Below are positions 1 to 6,161 of a DNA stretch of 8,840 nucleotides, one piece after another. The stretch is from an uncultured Ruminococcus sp. GTDB lineage: Bacteria > Bacillota > Clostridia > Oscillospirales > Ruminococcaceae. Under the pieces are notes generated by a model that was not told the origin of the DNA, ran no database searches, and worked only from the letters and a program-made list of their open reading frames with translations. Where the stretch lies: assembly GCA_910584195.1 (NCBI GenBank), contig CAJTYV010000063.1:1-8840 (forward strand), read 5' to 3'. Position numbers and translations under genes: made by a program. Position 1 is the stretch's first letter. Every line of letters starts with the position of its first letter.

Positions 1-170
1 ATCTCTGCATTGATTCAGGATTTCAAACGAACCCAGCGAGTTTCGCAATCACCTACTACATCATAACATCTCGACTGCCGTCTCGATGGGTTTCTCGTCA
101 AATACGGCTTCATGTAAGCATGAACTGTACTTTCCCTGTTATTTTACCATATATTTATGAATTTTTTGGG
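1..170. other. Unassigned sequence left of the transporter breakpoint
   Basis: This stretch does not encode the missing N-terminus of the ATP-binding gene to its right: the frame that continues into that gene is closed by a stop just before it. It holds a long hairpin at about 107-134 (see separate entry) and a direct repeat TCTCGA...TCTCGA around 68-86. A short open minus-strand frame near 60-130 reads like coding sequence (residues FDEKPIETAVEM) but is stopped on both sides and is not recognised. It is probably the edge of another element joined to the truncated operon; its identity is unknown. Confidence 0.35.
103..134. repeat. Imperfect hairpin near the breakpoint
   Basis: A stem can be drawn from TACGG-C-TTCATG on the left and CATGAACTGTA on the right around a TAAG loop. 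It has eleven pairs, one of them a G-U wobble, and one bulged C. No T-run follows, so it is not a classical terminator. Such bulged subterminal hairpins occur at ends of IS200/IS605 elements, but no transposase is visible to support that reading. Confidence 0.4.
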
Positions 171-175
171 GATTT

Positions 176-802
176 ATGAAAATGCTCTTGGGATTGACAG
201 CGCCCACAAAAGGCAGTTTCACAATCGATGGAAAGCAATTTCCGAATGACCGCCTTTCCATTTTGAAAGAAGTAGGTTCCTTTATCGAATCACCCTCTTT
301 TTATGCAAATCTGACCGGCAAAGAAAACCTTGATATTATCCGCCGCATCTTGGGACTTTCCAAAAGTTCTGTTACGGATGCATTGGAGCTTGTCGGGCTT
401 TCTGAATTTGGCGGGCGACTTGCAAAAAAATATTCATTGGGTATGAAGCAGCGCTTGGGACTTGCCGGAGCTTTGTTGGGCAGACCACCTATTTTGATTT
501 TAGATGAACCTACAAATGGACTTGACCCATCCGGCATACATGAAATCCGAAATTTGATTAAATCGCTGCCCGGTCTTTACGATTGCACAGTTCTCATTTC
601 TTCGCATATGCTGTCCGAAATTGAGTTAATGGCAGACGATATAGGAATACTCAATCATGGTCATCTGCTGTTTGAGGGAAGTCTGGACGAATTACGGAAG
701 AACGCATTACAGTCTGGATTTGCTGCGGATAATTTGGAAGAAATGTTCCTGTCTATGGTTGATAAAGACAATGCCAGCAGAAAGCAGAGGGCGGAACTAT
801 GA
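176..802 (+). pseudogene. Lantibiotic-immunity ABC transporter ATP-binding subunit (LanF-like), 5'-truncated
   Basis: This is the nucleotide-binding subunit of an ABC exporter of the LanF/BcrA type, which in intact form powers expulsion of a lantibiotic or similar peptide from the membrane. The 208 visible residues contain the E-loop FIESP (E38, glutamate in place of the usual Q-loop glutamine, typical of lantibiotic-immunity ATPases), the signature YSLGMKQ (86-92), Walker B ILILDEPTNGLDP (106-118) and the H-loop histidine H144. The Walker A motif is missing. Homology starts at KMLLGL, which in relatives follows GAGKST directly, so about 30-45 N-terminal residues are lost. A GGGGA at 168-172 could serve an ATG at 182 by chance. 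The gene overlaps the next one by ATGA. Without Walker A it should not hydrolyse ATP, so I call it a truncated gene. Confidence 0.85.
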
Positions 803-1524
803 GGACATTTACAATCGAGCTTAGAAAAGAAAAGCGCACAGGTGTTATTCCGTTAATGCTTGCAGTCGGCATTCTGGGGGCAGCATACGCCTTTGTCAAT
901 TTCATTGTGCGGAAAAACACTCTTTTAAATCTGCCATTGGCTCCTATGGACGTGCTGCTTACGCAGTTGTATGGCATGATTATGGTTCTGAATATGTTCG
1001 GTATCATAGTCGCCGCATGTATTATTTACAATATGGAATTTAAGGGAAGTGCCGTTAAAAAAATGTATATGCTCCCTATGAGTGTTCCGCTTATGTATTT
1101 TTGCAAATTTTTGATTTTAACGGTTATGCTTTTTATTGCAATAGCTTTTCAGAATTTGGCACTTACAAAAATTGGTCTGACGGATTTACCACAGGGTGCA
1201 TTTAAATTTGAGACGCTGCTATCTTTTGCCGGATATTCATTTATAACGTCAATGCCCGTATTATCTTTTATGGTTTTTGTCTCTTCCCGCTTTGAAAATA
1301 TGTGGGTGCCTCTTGGTATCGGTGTTGCAGGATTTTTAAGTGGTATGGCATTGGCTGCATCGAGTAATATTTTGCTTTCCATACACCCCTTTGTGATTAT
1401 GTTAAAACCAGCTGTTGCGATGAGCGCACAGCCTGATCTTATAGTTGTTATTTTTTCACTGGCTGAAACAGCTATTTTCCTTTTTTCCGGATTATTGGCT
1501 GCTAAATATTTGCGCTACGAATAG
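799..1524 (+). CDS. Lantibiotic-immunity ABC transporter permease (LanE/MutE-like)
   Basis: A 241-residue integral membrane protein with six predicted helices at roughly residues 15-37, 56-77, 98-120, 139-162, 168-190 and 212-236. It has the short charged N-terminus (IELRKEKRTG) that comes before helix 1 in ABC-2 type permeases of the LanE/LanG group. Length matches the usual 240-250 residues. Its ATG overlaps the stop of the ATP-binding gene (ATGA), with a GAGGGCGG ribosome site inside the upstream gene, indicating translational coupling. It would form the channel together with the next gene product. Assignment as E rather than G rests on gene order (F-E-G) and is an inference; a bacitracin-type BcrB role is the main alternative. 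The gene is intact, but its ATPase partner is truncated. Confidence 0.8.
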   Translation: MRTFTIELRKEKRTGVIPLMLAVGILGAAYAFVNFIVRKNTLLNLPLAPMDVLLTQLYGMIMVLNMFGIIVAACIIYNMEFKGSAVKKMYMLPMSVPLMYFCKFLILTVMLFIAIAFQNLALTKIGLTDLPQGAFKFETLLSFAGYSFITSMPVLSFMVFVSSRFENMWVPLGIGVAGFLSGMALAASSNILLSIHPFVIMLKPAVAMSAQPDLIVVIFSLAETAIFLFSGLLAAKYLRYE

Positions 1525-1537
1525 GGAGGTGTAGGAT

Positions 1538-2302
1538 ATGAGCTTTTTAGAACTGCTTAAAATCGAGTTTATGAAAGTAAAACGGGGTAAAATGATACCT
1601 CTCATTTTTATAGCTCCGCTGTTGGTCGTAGCTTCCGGCGTGGCAAATCTGCAAAACTATTTTTCGCCGGAATATACAAACGCATGGGCAGCCATGTTCA
1701 TTCAGAGCGCATTGGTCTATGCCTATTATCTGCTTCCGTTCAGCATGATAGTTGTATGCGTAATGATTGTGGGGCGCGAAACGGAGAACAACGGAATTTT
1801 AAAAATGTTAGCCTTGCCCGTCAGCCGCTATGCCCTATCAGCCGCTAAATTTTGCGTACTTCTCTCCTTTTTATTTATGGAAATGGTTGTTTTTCTTGTT
1901 GTTTTTGTGATAGCAGGATTGGTAGCAACGCGCAATACAGGAATCACAGAAGCATTACCGGTCATGTATATACTGAGATGGTGTGCCGGATTATTTTTTA
2001 CTATGCTTCCCAGTGCGGCGACAATGTGGGCCATTACGGTACTTTTTGAAAAATCATTACTATCCGTCGGCTTAAACCTGCTTCTTGTGATCCCCGGCGT
2101 ATTGGTAGCAAATACACGGCTTTGGATTGTTTACCCTTATTGTTATAGTGGTTATTTGGTTTCCTGCTCACTGCATGATTTTACGGCAAAGGGAATTAGC
2201 ATTGGTTTTAACCTCTTCCCGTTTTTACCATGTACAATTCTGGTTTTTATATTGGTACTTACAGTGGCGGTGAAACGTTTTGGAAAAAAAGAAATGAGGT
2301 AA
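1538..2302 (+). CDS. Lantibiotic-immunity ABC transporter permease (LanG/MutG-like)
   Basis: A 254-residue membrane protein, second permease of the cassette. Six hydrophobic segments lie at about 19-36, 55-79, 104-130, 143-168, 172-192 and 223-246. The N-terminus (LLKIEFMKVKRGKMIP) and the loop after helix 2 (GRETENNGILKMLALPVSR) are the conserved cytoplasmic pieces of ABC-2 permeases of this group, the loop being the likely contact with the ATPase. A strong ribosome site GGGAGGTG at 1524-1531 lies 6 bases before the ATG, and the gap to the previous gene is only 13 bases, so it is in the same operon. The gene ends in a Lys/Arg-rich tail and is intact. Confidence 0.8.
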   Translation: MSFLELLKIEFMKVKRGKMIPLIFIAPLLVVASGVANLQNYFSPEYTNAWAAMFIQSALVYAYYLLPFSMIVVCVMIVGRETENNGILKMLALPVSRYALSAAKFCVLLSFLFMEMVVFLVVFVIAGLVATRNTGITEALPVMYILRWCAGLFFTMLPSAATMWAITVLFEKSLLSVGLNLLLVIPGVLVANTRLWIVYPYCYSGYLVSCSLHDFTAKGISIGFNLFPFLPCTILVFILVLTVAVKRFGKKEMR

Positions 2303-2305
2303 GTT

Positions 2306-2602
2306 ATGGATAATAAAAGACTACAAAAAATAAGTGTAGCAGCATTGATTATTAGCATTTTGCCTTTGGCAGCATTTGTTCCCACATTATTTAACATGGT
2401 GTTGACTGATATTGTACGTTCCATTTGGGCGGGAGTAAACATCTTCTCCGTTTTTGGGGGACTGGTACTTTCTATTATCTGCGTTAAAAACCGAGATAGC
2501 CGAAGCATGATAAATATTATTTCAACTATTATCAGCAGCTTTTTGTTAGTGCTTATATGTGGTATTGTTTTCCTTTATCTGTATATCAATTTTATTAAAT
2601 AA
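2306..2602 (+). CDS. Small three-helix membrane protein, possible NukH-like accessory immunity protein
   Basis: A 98-residue, very hydrophobic protein with helices at about 10-33, 39-60 and 69-96 and a short positively charged N-terminus (MDNKRLQK). It starts three bases after the stop of the permease gene, with the GAGG ribosome site overlapping that gene's last codons, so it is translated with the operon. I do not recognise a sequence family. By position (directly after F-E-G), size and three helices it resembles NukH, the 92-residue accessory immunity protein of nukacin ISK-1, a membrane protein that helps the FEG transporter capture the peptide. That link is inferred from layout only; a generic small membrane protein remains possible. 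Confidence 0.65.
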   Translation: MDNKRLQKISVAALIISILPLAAFVPTLFNMVLTDIVRSIWAGVNIFSVFGGLVLSIICVKNRDSRSMINIISTIISSFLLVLICGIVFLYLYINFIK

Positions 2603-2700
2603 AAGTATTATGTACGCTTACATAAAATATTATTAATTTATTTGCCGGACGAGGGCAAAAAAGCCGTCGTACAGCAATCCTGTTTTATATCTTTACAAAT
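2603..2700. other. Intergenic spacer between the transporter operon and the insertion sequence
   Basis: An AT-rich stretch with a short inverted repeat TTTGCC...GGCAAA around 2640-2658 but no T-run after it on the plus strand, so I cannot name a convincing terminator for the operon. No gene is visible. The normal operon end may have been lost when the insertion sequence arrived. Confidence 0.4.
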
Positions 2701-2726
2701 TGAACCGCCCCCTGTCAAGTAGACAG
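2701..2726. repeat. Terminal inverted repeat of the IS3 element (OrfB side)
   Basis: It begins TGAACCGCCCCC and ends AAGTAGACAG. Compared base by base with the reverse complement of 4324-4349, about 20 of 26 positions agree, including the first three and the last ten. It lies 15 bases beyond the end of the transposase gene, as expected for an IS3 end. Confidence 0.8.
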
Positions 2727-2741
2727 ATGAAAAAAAGAAAA

Positions 2742-3632
2742 TCAGGCCACGAGGGTCTGGTTCCTGAAAGCAAGGGGAGCCAGGCCCTTTAACTTAGCTT
2801 GAAGCCGTCTTGTGTTGTAAAAAACGATATATTCGTCGATGGCTTTCTCCAATTCCTCAAAGGTATGAAATAGCTGGAGATAGTACATCTCGGATTTGAG
2901 GATGCCCCAGAAGCCCTCCATGGGGCCGTTGTCAATGCAGCGGCCTGGGCGGGACATGCTCTGCGTTGCATGGATTCCATCCAGCTTCGCGTTAAACTGC
3001 CGGCTGGTGTATTGATATCCCCGGTCACTGTGAAACAAGGGATGGGCGCCAGGGTTAGCGTTCACCGCCGCGTCAAAGGTGTCAAAAACAAGCTGATTGT
3101 TGTTGGAGCGACCCAATGCATATGCAACGATGCTTTTGTCGTGGAGATCAAGGATGGCGCTTAAGTATGCTTTTTCCCCGTTTTGCAGTTTGAATTCCGT
3201 AACATCCGTCAGCCATTTCTCATTGGGACGATCTGCTGTAAACTCCCTGTTCAATACATTCTCAGCGGTAACGCGCGGTTCCGACATGATGTAGCGCTTC
3301 TTCTTTCGGCGTATCACGGACTGCATATGCACGCTTTTCATCAGGCGGTAAATCCGCTTGCGGTTGTAATTTCTTTTGAGCCGGCTGTTCACATTCATCG
3401 TCATGCGGCGATACCCGTAGATGCCATTTACTTCACTGTATAAACGGATGAGTTCTTCCAGCAAGAGGGTGTTTTCTTTTTCTGAAGCACAGGTTTCCCG
3501 GTTGAGCCATTTATAGTAAGAACCGCGGGGAATCCCGGCTAATGCGCATAATGATGCGATTTCATAGCCTTTCTCCTGATGCAGTGCGCAGACCGTCTCA
3601 TAGGCCCTTCTGCGCCGTATGCGTCTGCTCAC
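2742..3632 (-). CDS. IS3-family transposase OrfB (DDE integrase)
   Basis: This is the catalytic subunit of an IS3-type transposase, which moves the element by copy-paste through a circular intermediate. The 296 residues contain an N-terminal HTH_21-like region (about 60-115, with NGIYGYRRMTMNV) and an rve integrase core with D143 (WLTDVTEF), D203 (HSDRGYQYTS) and E239 (DNGPMEGFWG), followed by K246: a DD(35)E pattern typical of IS3. It starts at GTG, whose GTGA overlaps the TGA of orfA in the -1 frame. Full activity in this family usually needs an OrfAB fusion made by -1 frameshifting, and a candidate slippery A7 tract lies at 3656-3662. Length and motifs look complete, so OrfB itself is intact. 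Confidence 0.92.
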   Translation of the reverse strand: MSRRIRRRRAYETVCALHQEKGYEIASLCALAGIPRGSYYKWLNRETCASEKENTLLLEELIRLYSEVNGIYGYRRMTMNVNSRLKRNYNRKRIYRLMKSVHMQSVIRRKKKRYIMSEPRVTAENVLNREFTADRPNEKWLTDVTEFKLQNGEKAYLSAILDLHDKSIVAYALGRSNNNQLVFDTFDAAVNANPGAHPLFHSDRGYQYTSRQFNAKLDGIHATQSMSRPGRCIDNGPMEGFWGILKSEMYYLQLFHTFEELEKAIDEYIVFYNTRRLQAKLKGLAPLAFRNQTLVA

Positions 3633-4284
3633 CGCCCCCTTTCCAGTTCCCGCAATTTTTTTAAGAAATCATTCTCCATTTGAAGCCTTCTGTTTTCCGC
3701 TTCCAACTGCCGCAGCTTTGCCGCTGCCTTTTTCTCCGCGCTGTATTCGGAAACAGGACGGCTTCTCCCTGCTCCTGATACTTTTTTACCCAGCTGTAGA
3801 TTTGCTGATAGGTGATTTTGTTTTGCTCGCTGGTCTGCCTGTAATTCAACTGCTGCCCGATGCAGTACAACACCGCCTGCAATCTTTCTTCATACGATAA
3901 TTTCCGCTTTTCGGCCATACCGCTTTCCTCCCGTGCTCCGCGTGTTTTGAAATCTCTATGGCCCTTATGATACAGCATGATCCATTGTTGTAAAACCGCG
4001 TGGGAGGAAATTCTATATTTCCGGCACATAGCGTCCAGCGATCCGCCTCCGCCTAAATACTCCTCCACGGCCTCCAGCTTCAGCGAGGATGGGTAACGGG
4101 TAAAACCCTTCTTCGGATGCAGACCCGCCGCCCCCTCCGTCTGATACTTTCGCAGCCACGCCTGAAAGGTACTCAATCGTATACCCAATTCTTTCCGTAT
4201 CTGTGTGCTGCCCTTTCGCATTTCCAGATAATCTTCCACTGCCTGTATTTTTTCCTACGGTCCTATTTTCCCTTTTAAGCTCAT
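3629..4284 (-). pseudogene. IS3-family OrfA (helix-turn-helix transposase subunit), disrupted
   Basis: OrfA is the DNA-binding part that recognises the element ends. The real start is the ATG at 4284, with ribosome site AGGGGGAG at 4300-4293; it reads MSLKGKIGP and then hits TAG at 4257-4255 (codon 10) before continuing in frame with EKIQAVEDYLEMRKG. An open piece of 192 residues from a GTG at 4239 holds two helix-turn-helix segments (STQIRKELGIRLSTFQAWL and NYRQTSEQNKITYQQIYSW). After KKYQEQG, near 3770-3780, the frame changes: the expected ending RSRPVSEYSAEKKAAAKLR and its leucine-zipper helix LEAENRRLQMENDFLKKL lie in another frame and end at the TGA at 3631. A small internal deletion is the likely cause. 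Partial reinitiation at the GTG is possible. Confidence 0.85.
3656..3662 (-). promoter_or_regulatory. Candidate -1 programmed frameshift site (A7) at the orfA/orfB junction
   Basis: On the minus strand a run of seven A residues sits in the last part of orfA (codons TTA AAA AAA TTG). A -1 slip there leads into a frame that is open through the orfB GTG, giving an OrfAB fusion of the kind IS3 elements make. The broken upstream orfA means the fusion could no longer include a normal N-terminus. Confidence 0.55.
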
Positions 4285-4323
4285 GATTATTGCTCCCCCT
4301 ATTTCGACAGTTTTCTTTTTTCA

Positions 4324-4349
4324 CTGTCTACTTTAGAGGGAGCATATCA
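4324..4349. repeat. Terminal inverted repeat of the IS3 element (OrfA side)
   Basis: On the minus strand this reads TGATATGCTCCC...AAGTAGACAG and mirrors the repeat at 2701-2726. The true outer edge could instead be the TGCTCCC at 4344, which would shorten it to 21 bases. The orfA ribosome site and start codon follow about 25-40 bases inside. Confidence 0.75.
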
Positions 4350-4396
4350 CCTTGTAATGGGGATATACCGCCTATTCTGAAATTACTTCCTTATCA

Positions 4397-4425
4397 CCGT
4401 AAACCTTGATGTTTACGGACTTTTT
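4397..4425 (+). terminator. Rho-independent terminator-like hairpin
   Basis: A perfect 8-bp stem CCGTAAAC / GTTTACGG with a six-base loop CTTGAT is followed two bases later by five T residues. It would stop plus-strand transcription running toward the tRNA remnant. It lies between the insertion sequence and the tRNA 3' end, and no plus-strand gene remains upstream of it, so its parent gene was probably displaced. Confidence 0.65.
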
Positions 4426-4429
4426 CAAA

Positions 4430-4489
4430 CTCCCCGAGTAGGGCTCGAACCTACAACAACTCGGTTAACAGCCGAGTGCTCTACCATTG
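4430..4489 (-). tRNA. tRNA-Asn (GUU) 3' remnant, 5' part missing; probable attachment site
   Basis: Read on the minus strand, this contains the 3' half of the D-arm (GGTAGAGC), a complete anticodon arm CTCGG-CTGTTAA-CCGAG with anticodon GTT (4469-4467), a five-base variable loop, a complete T-arm GTAGG-TTCGAGC-CCTAC and the acceptor 3' strand TCGGGGA plus discriminator G; CCA is not encoded. Beyond 4489 the expected 5' half (acceptor TCCCCGA and D-stem GCTC) is absent: the sequence there pairs with neither stem. Such a 3' copy is the usual scar of an integrase-driven insertion into a tRNA gene, where an element carries its own copy of the 3' end. It cannot fold into a working tRNA. Confidence 0.8.
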
Positions 4490-4572
4490 TATGATATGCA
4501 ACCGGAAAAATTCAAGGCAAAAACACTCGTTTCTTCCTGTATAGATTTGCTTTGCTAATGCACCCATAATCA

Positions 4573-6039
4573 TTACTTTCTTTCCGTGTTAATCACATAA
4601 ACAGTGCTTCGAGAGGCGCCTTCCTTTTTCAACCACTTCTTTTCGATCATTTTGACAAGAATTTCTCTTGCCCTGCGCTGTTTGATGCCCAGCAGTTCGG
4701 TCACCTGTACAGTTGTGATACCTCCATTTTCAACTGCATATTGAAAAATCCGCTTTTCATGCTCACTTATCGGCATTTTATCGGCGGTTTCCCGGCAGTT
4801 TTTCGGCATTTTAACGGCATTCATACTGTCAGAAATACCATGCTGAAAAATATTTGTGCCGCTAATCTGCCCCCGATAAATATTTATTCGAAGATCCACT
4901 TCGCCGCCGATAAATTCTGGCTCCCGCAAACCGGCAGCCTTTACCTTTCCAATAATACGCGGAATGCCGCTGCCCCAATGCTCAATCAGATTCATGTAGG
5001 AGAATGCATAGGCAAGAGCCTCGTTACGAATTTGAGAGTACCCTTCCTTCATACGCTCCAGCGTCTGTCCCATGGGAATCTTGCCGGGAGAAGTAATTTC
5101 CAGCCGATTATCATAGACTGCAATCTGCGTGTTGCCGTGATCCAGATAGCTACGGTGCACCGCAGCATTGATAATCAGTTCACGAATGGCATCCGGCGGA
5201 ATTTCATAAACATCCTGCCGATAAATACCTTCAAAGACTGCGCCCATGTGAATATTCCGCAGAACAAATTGATATGCCTGTTCAATCTGTTCCCAAATCG
5301 GTCCTGTATATTCCCGGCGATCCACAAAAATCTCTTTTGTTGTTCCCTTAAATACTCCGCACTGGGTTGCCACATGAATTGCGCCGCAGCCGGTTAAAAT
5401 AGCATAGGCATTAGAGGGATAATATTTCCCCTCCCGCTCAATTAAAATGCCCCAGGAACACAGTTGTCTTCGCCCAACATCTTTAATAGCTGCTCTCTGT
5501 TCCTCATTATGAGCGTTTTTAACAGCTTGTTCTCTCATAGATTGGCAAAGAGAGTCGATATCCTCCTCCGAAATATCCCAACCAGTACATAGACCTTGAT
5601 CAAAATAACGGTTGCTGCCTTCGAACATCAGCTCCTTAATCATGTATTCATCTGCCGGGCGGGTTGTCCCGGCTACACGAACATATACACCGTTGTCCCT
5701 GCCCTGCGATTTGATATAGTAGGGCCGCTGTCTGCCCTCTGGCACTTCAACTACAATAATAGTCTTACTATTAATCGTCTGCAGCGTTATATCGGGAAGA
5801 ATTGCCGGTTCACAGCTATCCGACACAGCGTTTGCAATGGCATCCATTGTCTTAAATACCTCTTCTTTATCAAAGCCAGTCACTTCCTTGGTCTTATCGC
5901 TAATTCCAAAAATAATTCTGCCGCCGCTGCCATTGGCAAAGGCAACTATCGATTTCATGTATTTGATACTTTTATCCGGCAAATTTTCTTTGAACTCCAC
6001 ATTCTTGGATTCACCGGCAAGAATTTCTTCTATGGTCAT
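4573..6039 (-). CDS. Schlafen/AlbA_2-domain protein with GHKL-like ATPase region and C-terminal winged helix
   Basis: This is a 488-residue predicted DNA-binding, ATP-binding regulator. Residues about 10-135 form an AlbA_2/Schlafen AAA_4 domain (E10, VEFKENL, FANGSGGRIIFGISD, VYVRVAGTTRPA). Residues about 283-390 look like the HATPase_c_4 region that follows AlbA_2 in this family (RELIINAAVHRSY, then LEITSPGKIPMG and EHWGSGIPRI). Residues 425-485 form a winged helix (ITTVQVTELLGIKQRRAREILVKM). Length is normal for the family. The ATG is preceded by GAGGTG at 6050-6045 with a five-base gap. It stands alone, with decayed genes upstream and the tRNA remnant downstream. Family members are often called transcriptional regulators; their true substrates are largely unknown, and some Schlafen-like proteins are linked to phage defence. 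A specific role here is not proven. Confidence 0.88.
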   Translation of the reverse strand: MTIEEILAGESKNVEFKENLPDKSIKYMKSIVAFANGSGGRIIFGISDKTKEVTGFDKEEVFKTMDAIANAVSDSCEPAILPDITLQTINSKTIIVVEVPEGRQRPYYIKSQGRDNGVYVRVAGTTRPADEYMIKELMFEGSNRYFDQGLCTGWDISEEDIDSLCQSMREQAVKNAHNEEQRAAIKDVGRRQLCSWGILIEREGKYYPSNAYAILTGCGAIHVATQCGVFKGTTKEIFVDRREYTGPIWEQIEQAYQFVLRNIHMGAVFEGIYRQDVYEIPPDAIRELIINAAVHRSYLDHGNTQIAVYDNRLEITSPGKIPMGQTLERMKEGYSQIRNEALAYAFSYMNLIEHWGSGIPRIIGKVKAAGLREPEFIGGEVDLRINIYRGQISGTNIFQHGISDSMNAVKMPKNCRETADKMPISEHEKRIFQYAVENGGITTVQVTELLGIKQRRAREILVKMIEKKWLKKEGASRSTVYVINTERK

Positions 6040-6109
6040 AGATACACCTCGCTTTCATCATGACAGCAATAGCTGTTACTCTTTCTTTATTTTTGCCATA
6101 ACTTCATGG

Positions 6110-6161
6110 AATATAGCATAATTCTTTTTTGCACCAGATTACAAAGCGGTTTTTCATTATA
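6110..6161 (-). promoter_or_regulatory. Candidate promoters of the Schlafen-like gene
   Basis: Two -10-like boxes lie upstream on the minus strand: a consensus TATAAT at 6161-6156 with only weak -35 matches, and an extended box TGC-TATATT at 6118-6110. Either would give a leader of about 65-110 bases. That leader carries a small hairpin TGACAGC / GCTGTTA at 6061-6078 which could be an operator or a structural element. Assigned from consensus only. Confidence 0.35.

Larger units (their letters stand above)
2701..4349 (-). mobile_element. IS3-family (IS150-like) insertion sequence with damaged orfA
   Basis: The element is about 1.65 kb and reads on the minus strand. It has imperfect terminal inverted repeats starting with TGA and sharing AAGTAGACAG at their inner parts (2701-2726 and 4324-4349), an upstream two-helix OrfA region and a downstream DDE OrfB, the standard IS3 layout. 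No target-site duplication is obvious at the flanks, so either the outermost bases are misplaced by a few positions or flanking rearrangement has occurred. OrfA carries two lesions, so this copy probably cannot move by itself, although OrfB is intact. Confidence 0.88.

Noticed and set aside
107..134. Group II intron domain V-like hairpin
   Set aside because: The order of the stem halves is reversed compared with domain V and the characteristic bulge and loop are missing; no intron protein is present.
2690..4355. Target-site duplication around the IS3 element
   Set aside because: Flanking bases (AAT on the left, CCT or TAT on the right) do not match under either choice of outer edge.
4430..4505. 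Intact tRNA-Asn
   Set aside because: The sequence where the 5' acceptor and D-stem should be cannot pair with the 3' acceptor or the GAGC half of the D-stem.
4741..5397. 218-codon open frame on the plus strand inside the Schlafen-like gene
   Set aside because: It lies antisense to a well-supported gene, has no ribosome site of note and its composition is that of a shadow frame.
5596..6063. 155-codon plus-strand open frame
   Set aside because: Antisense shadow of the Schlafen-like gene; no recognisable motif.
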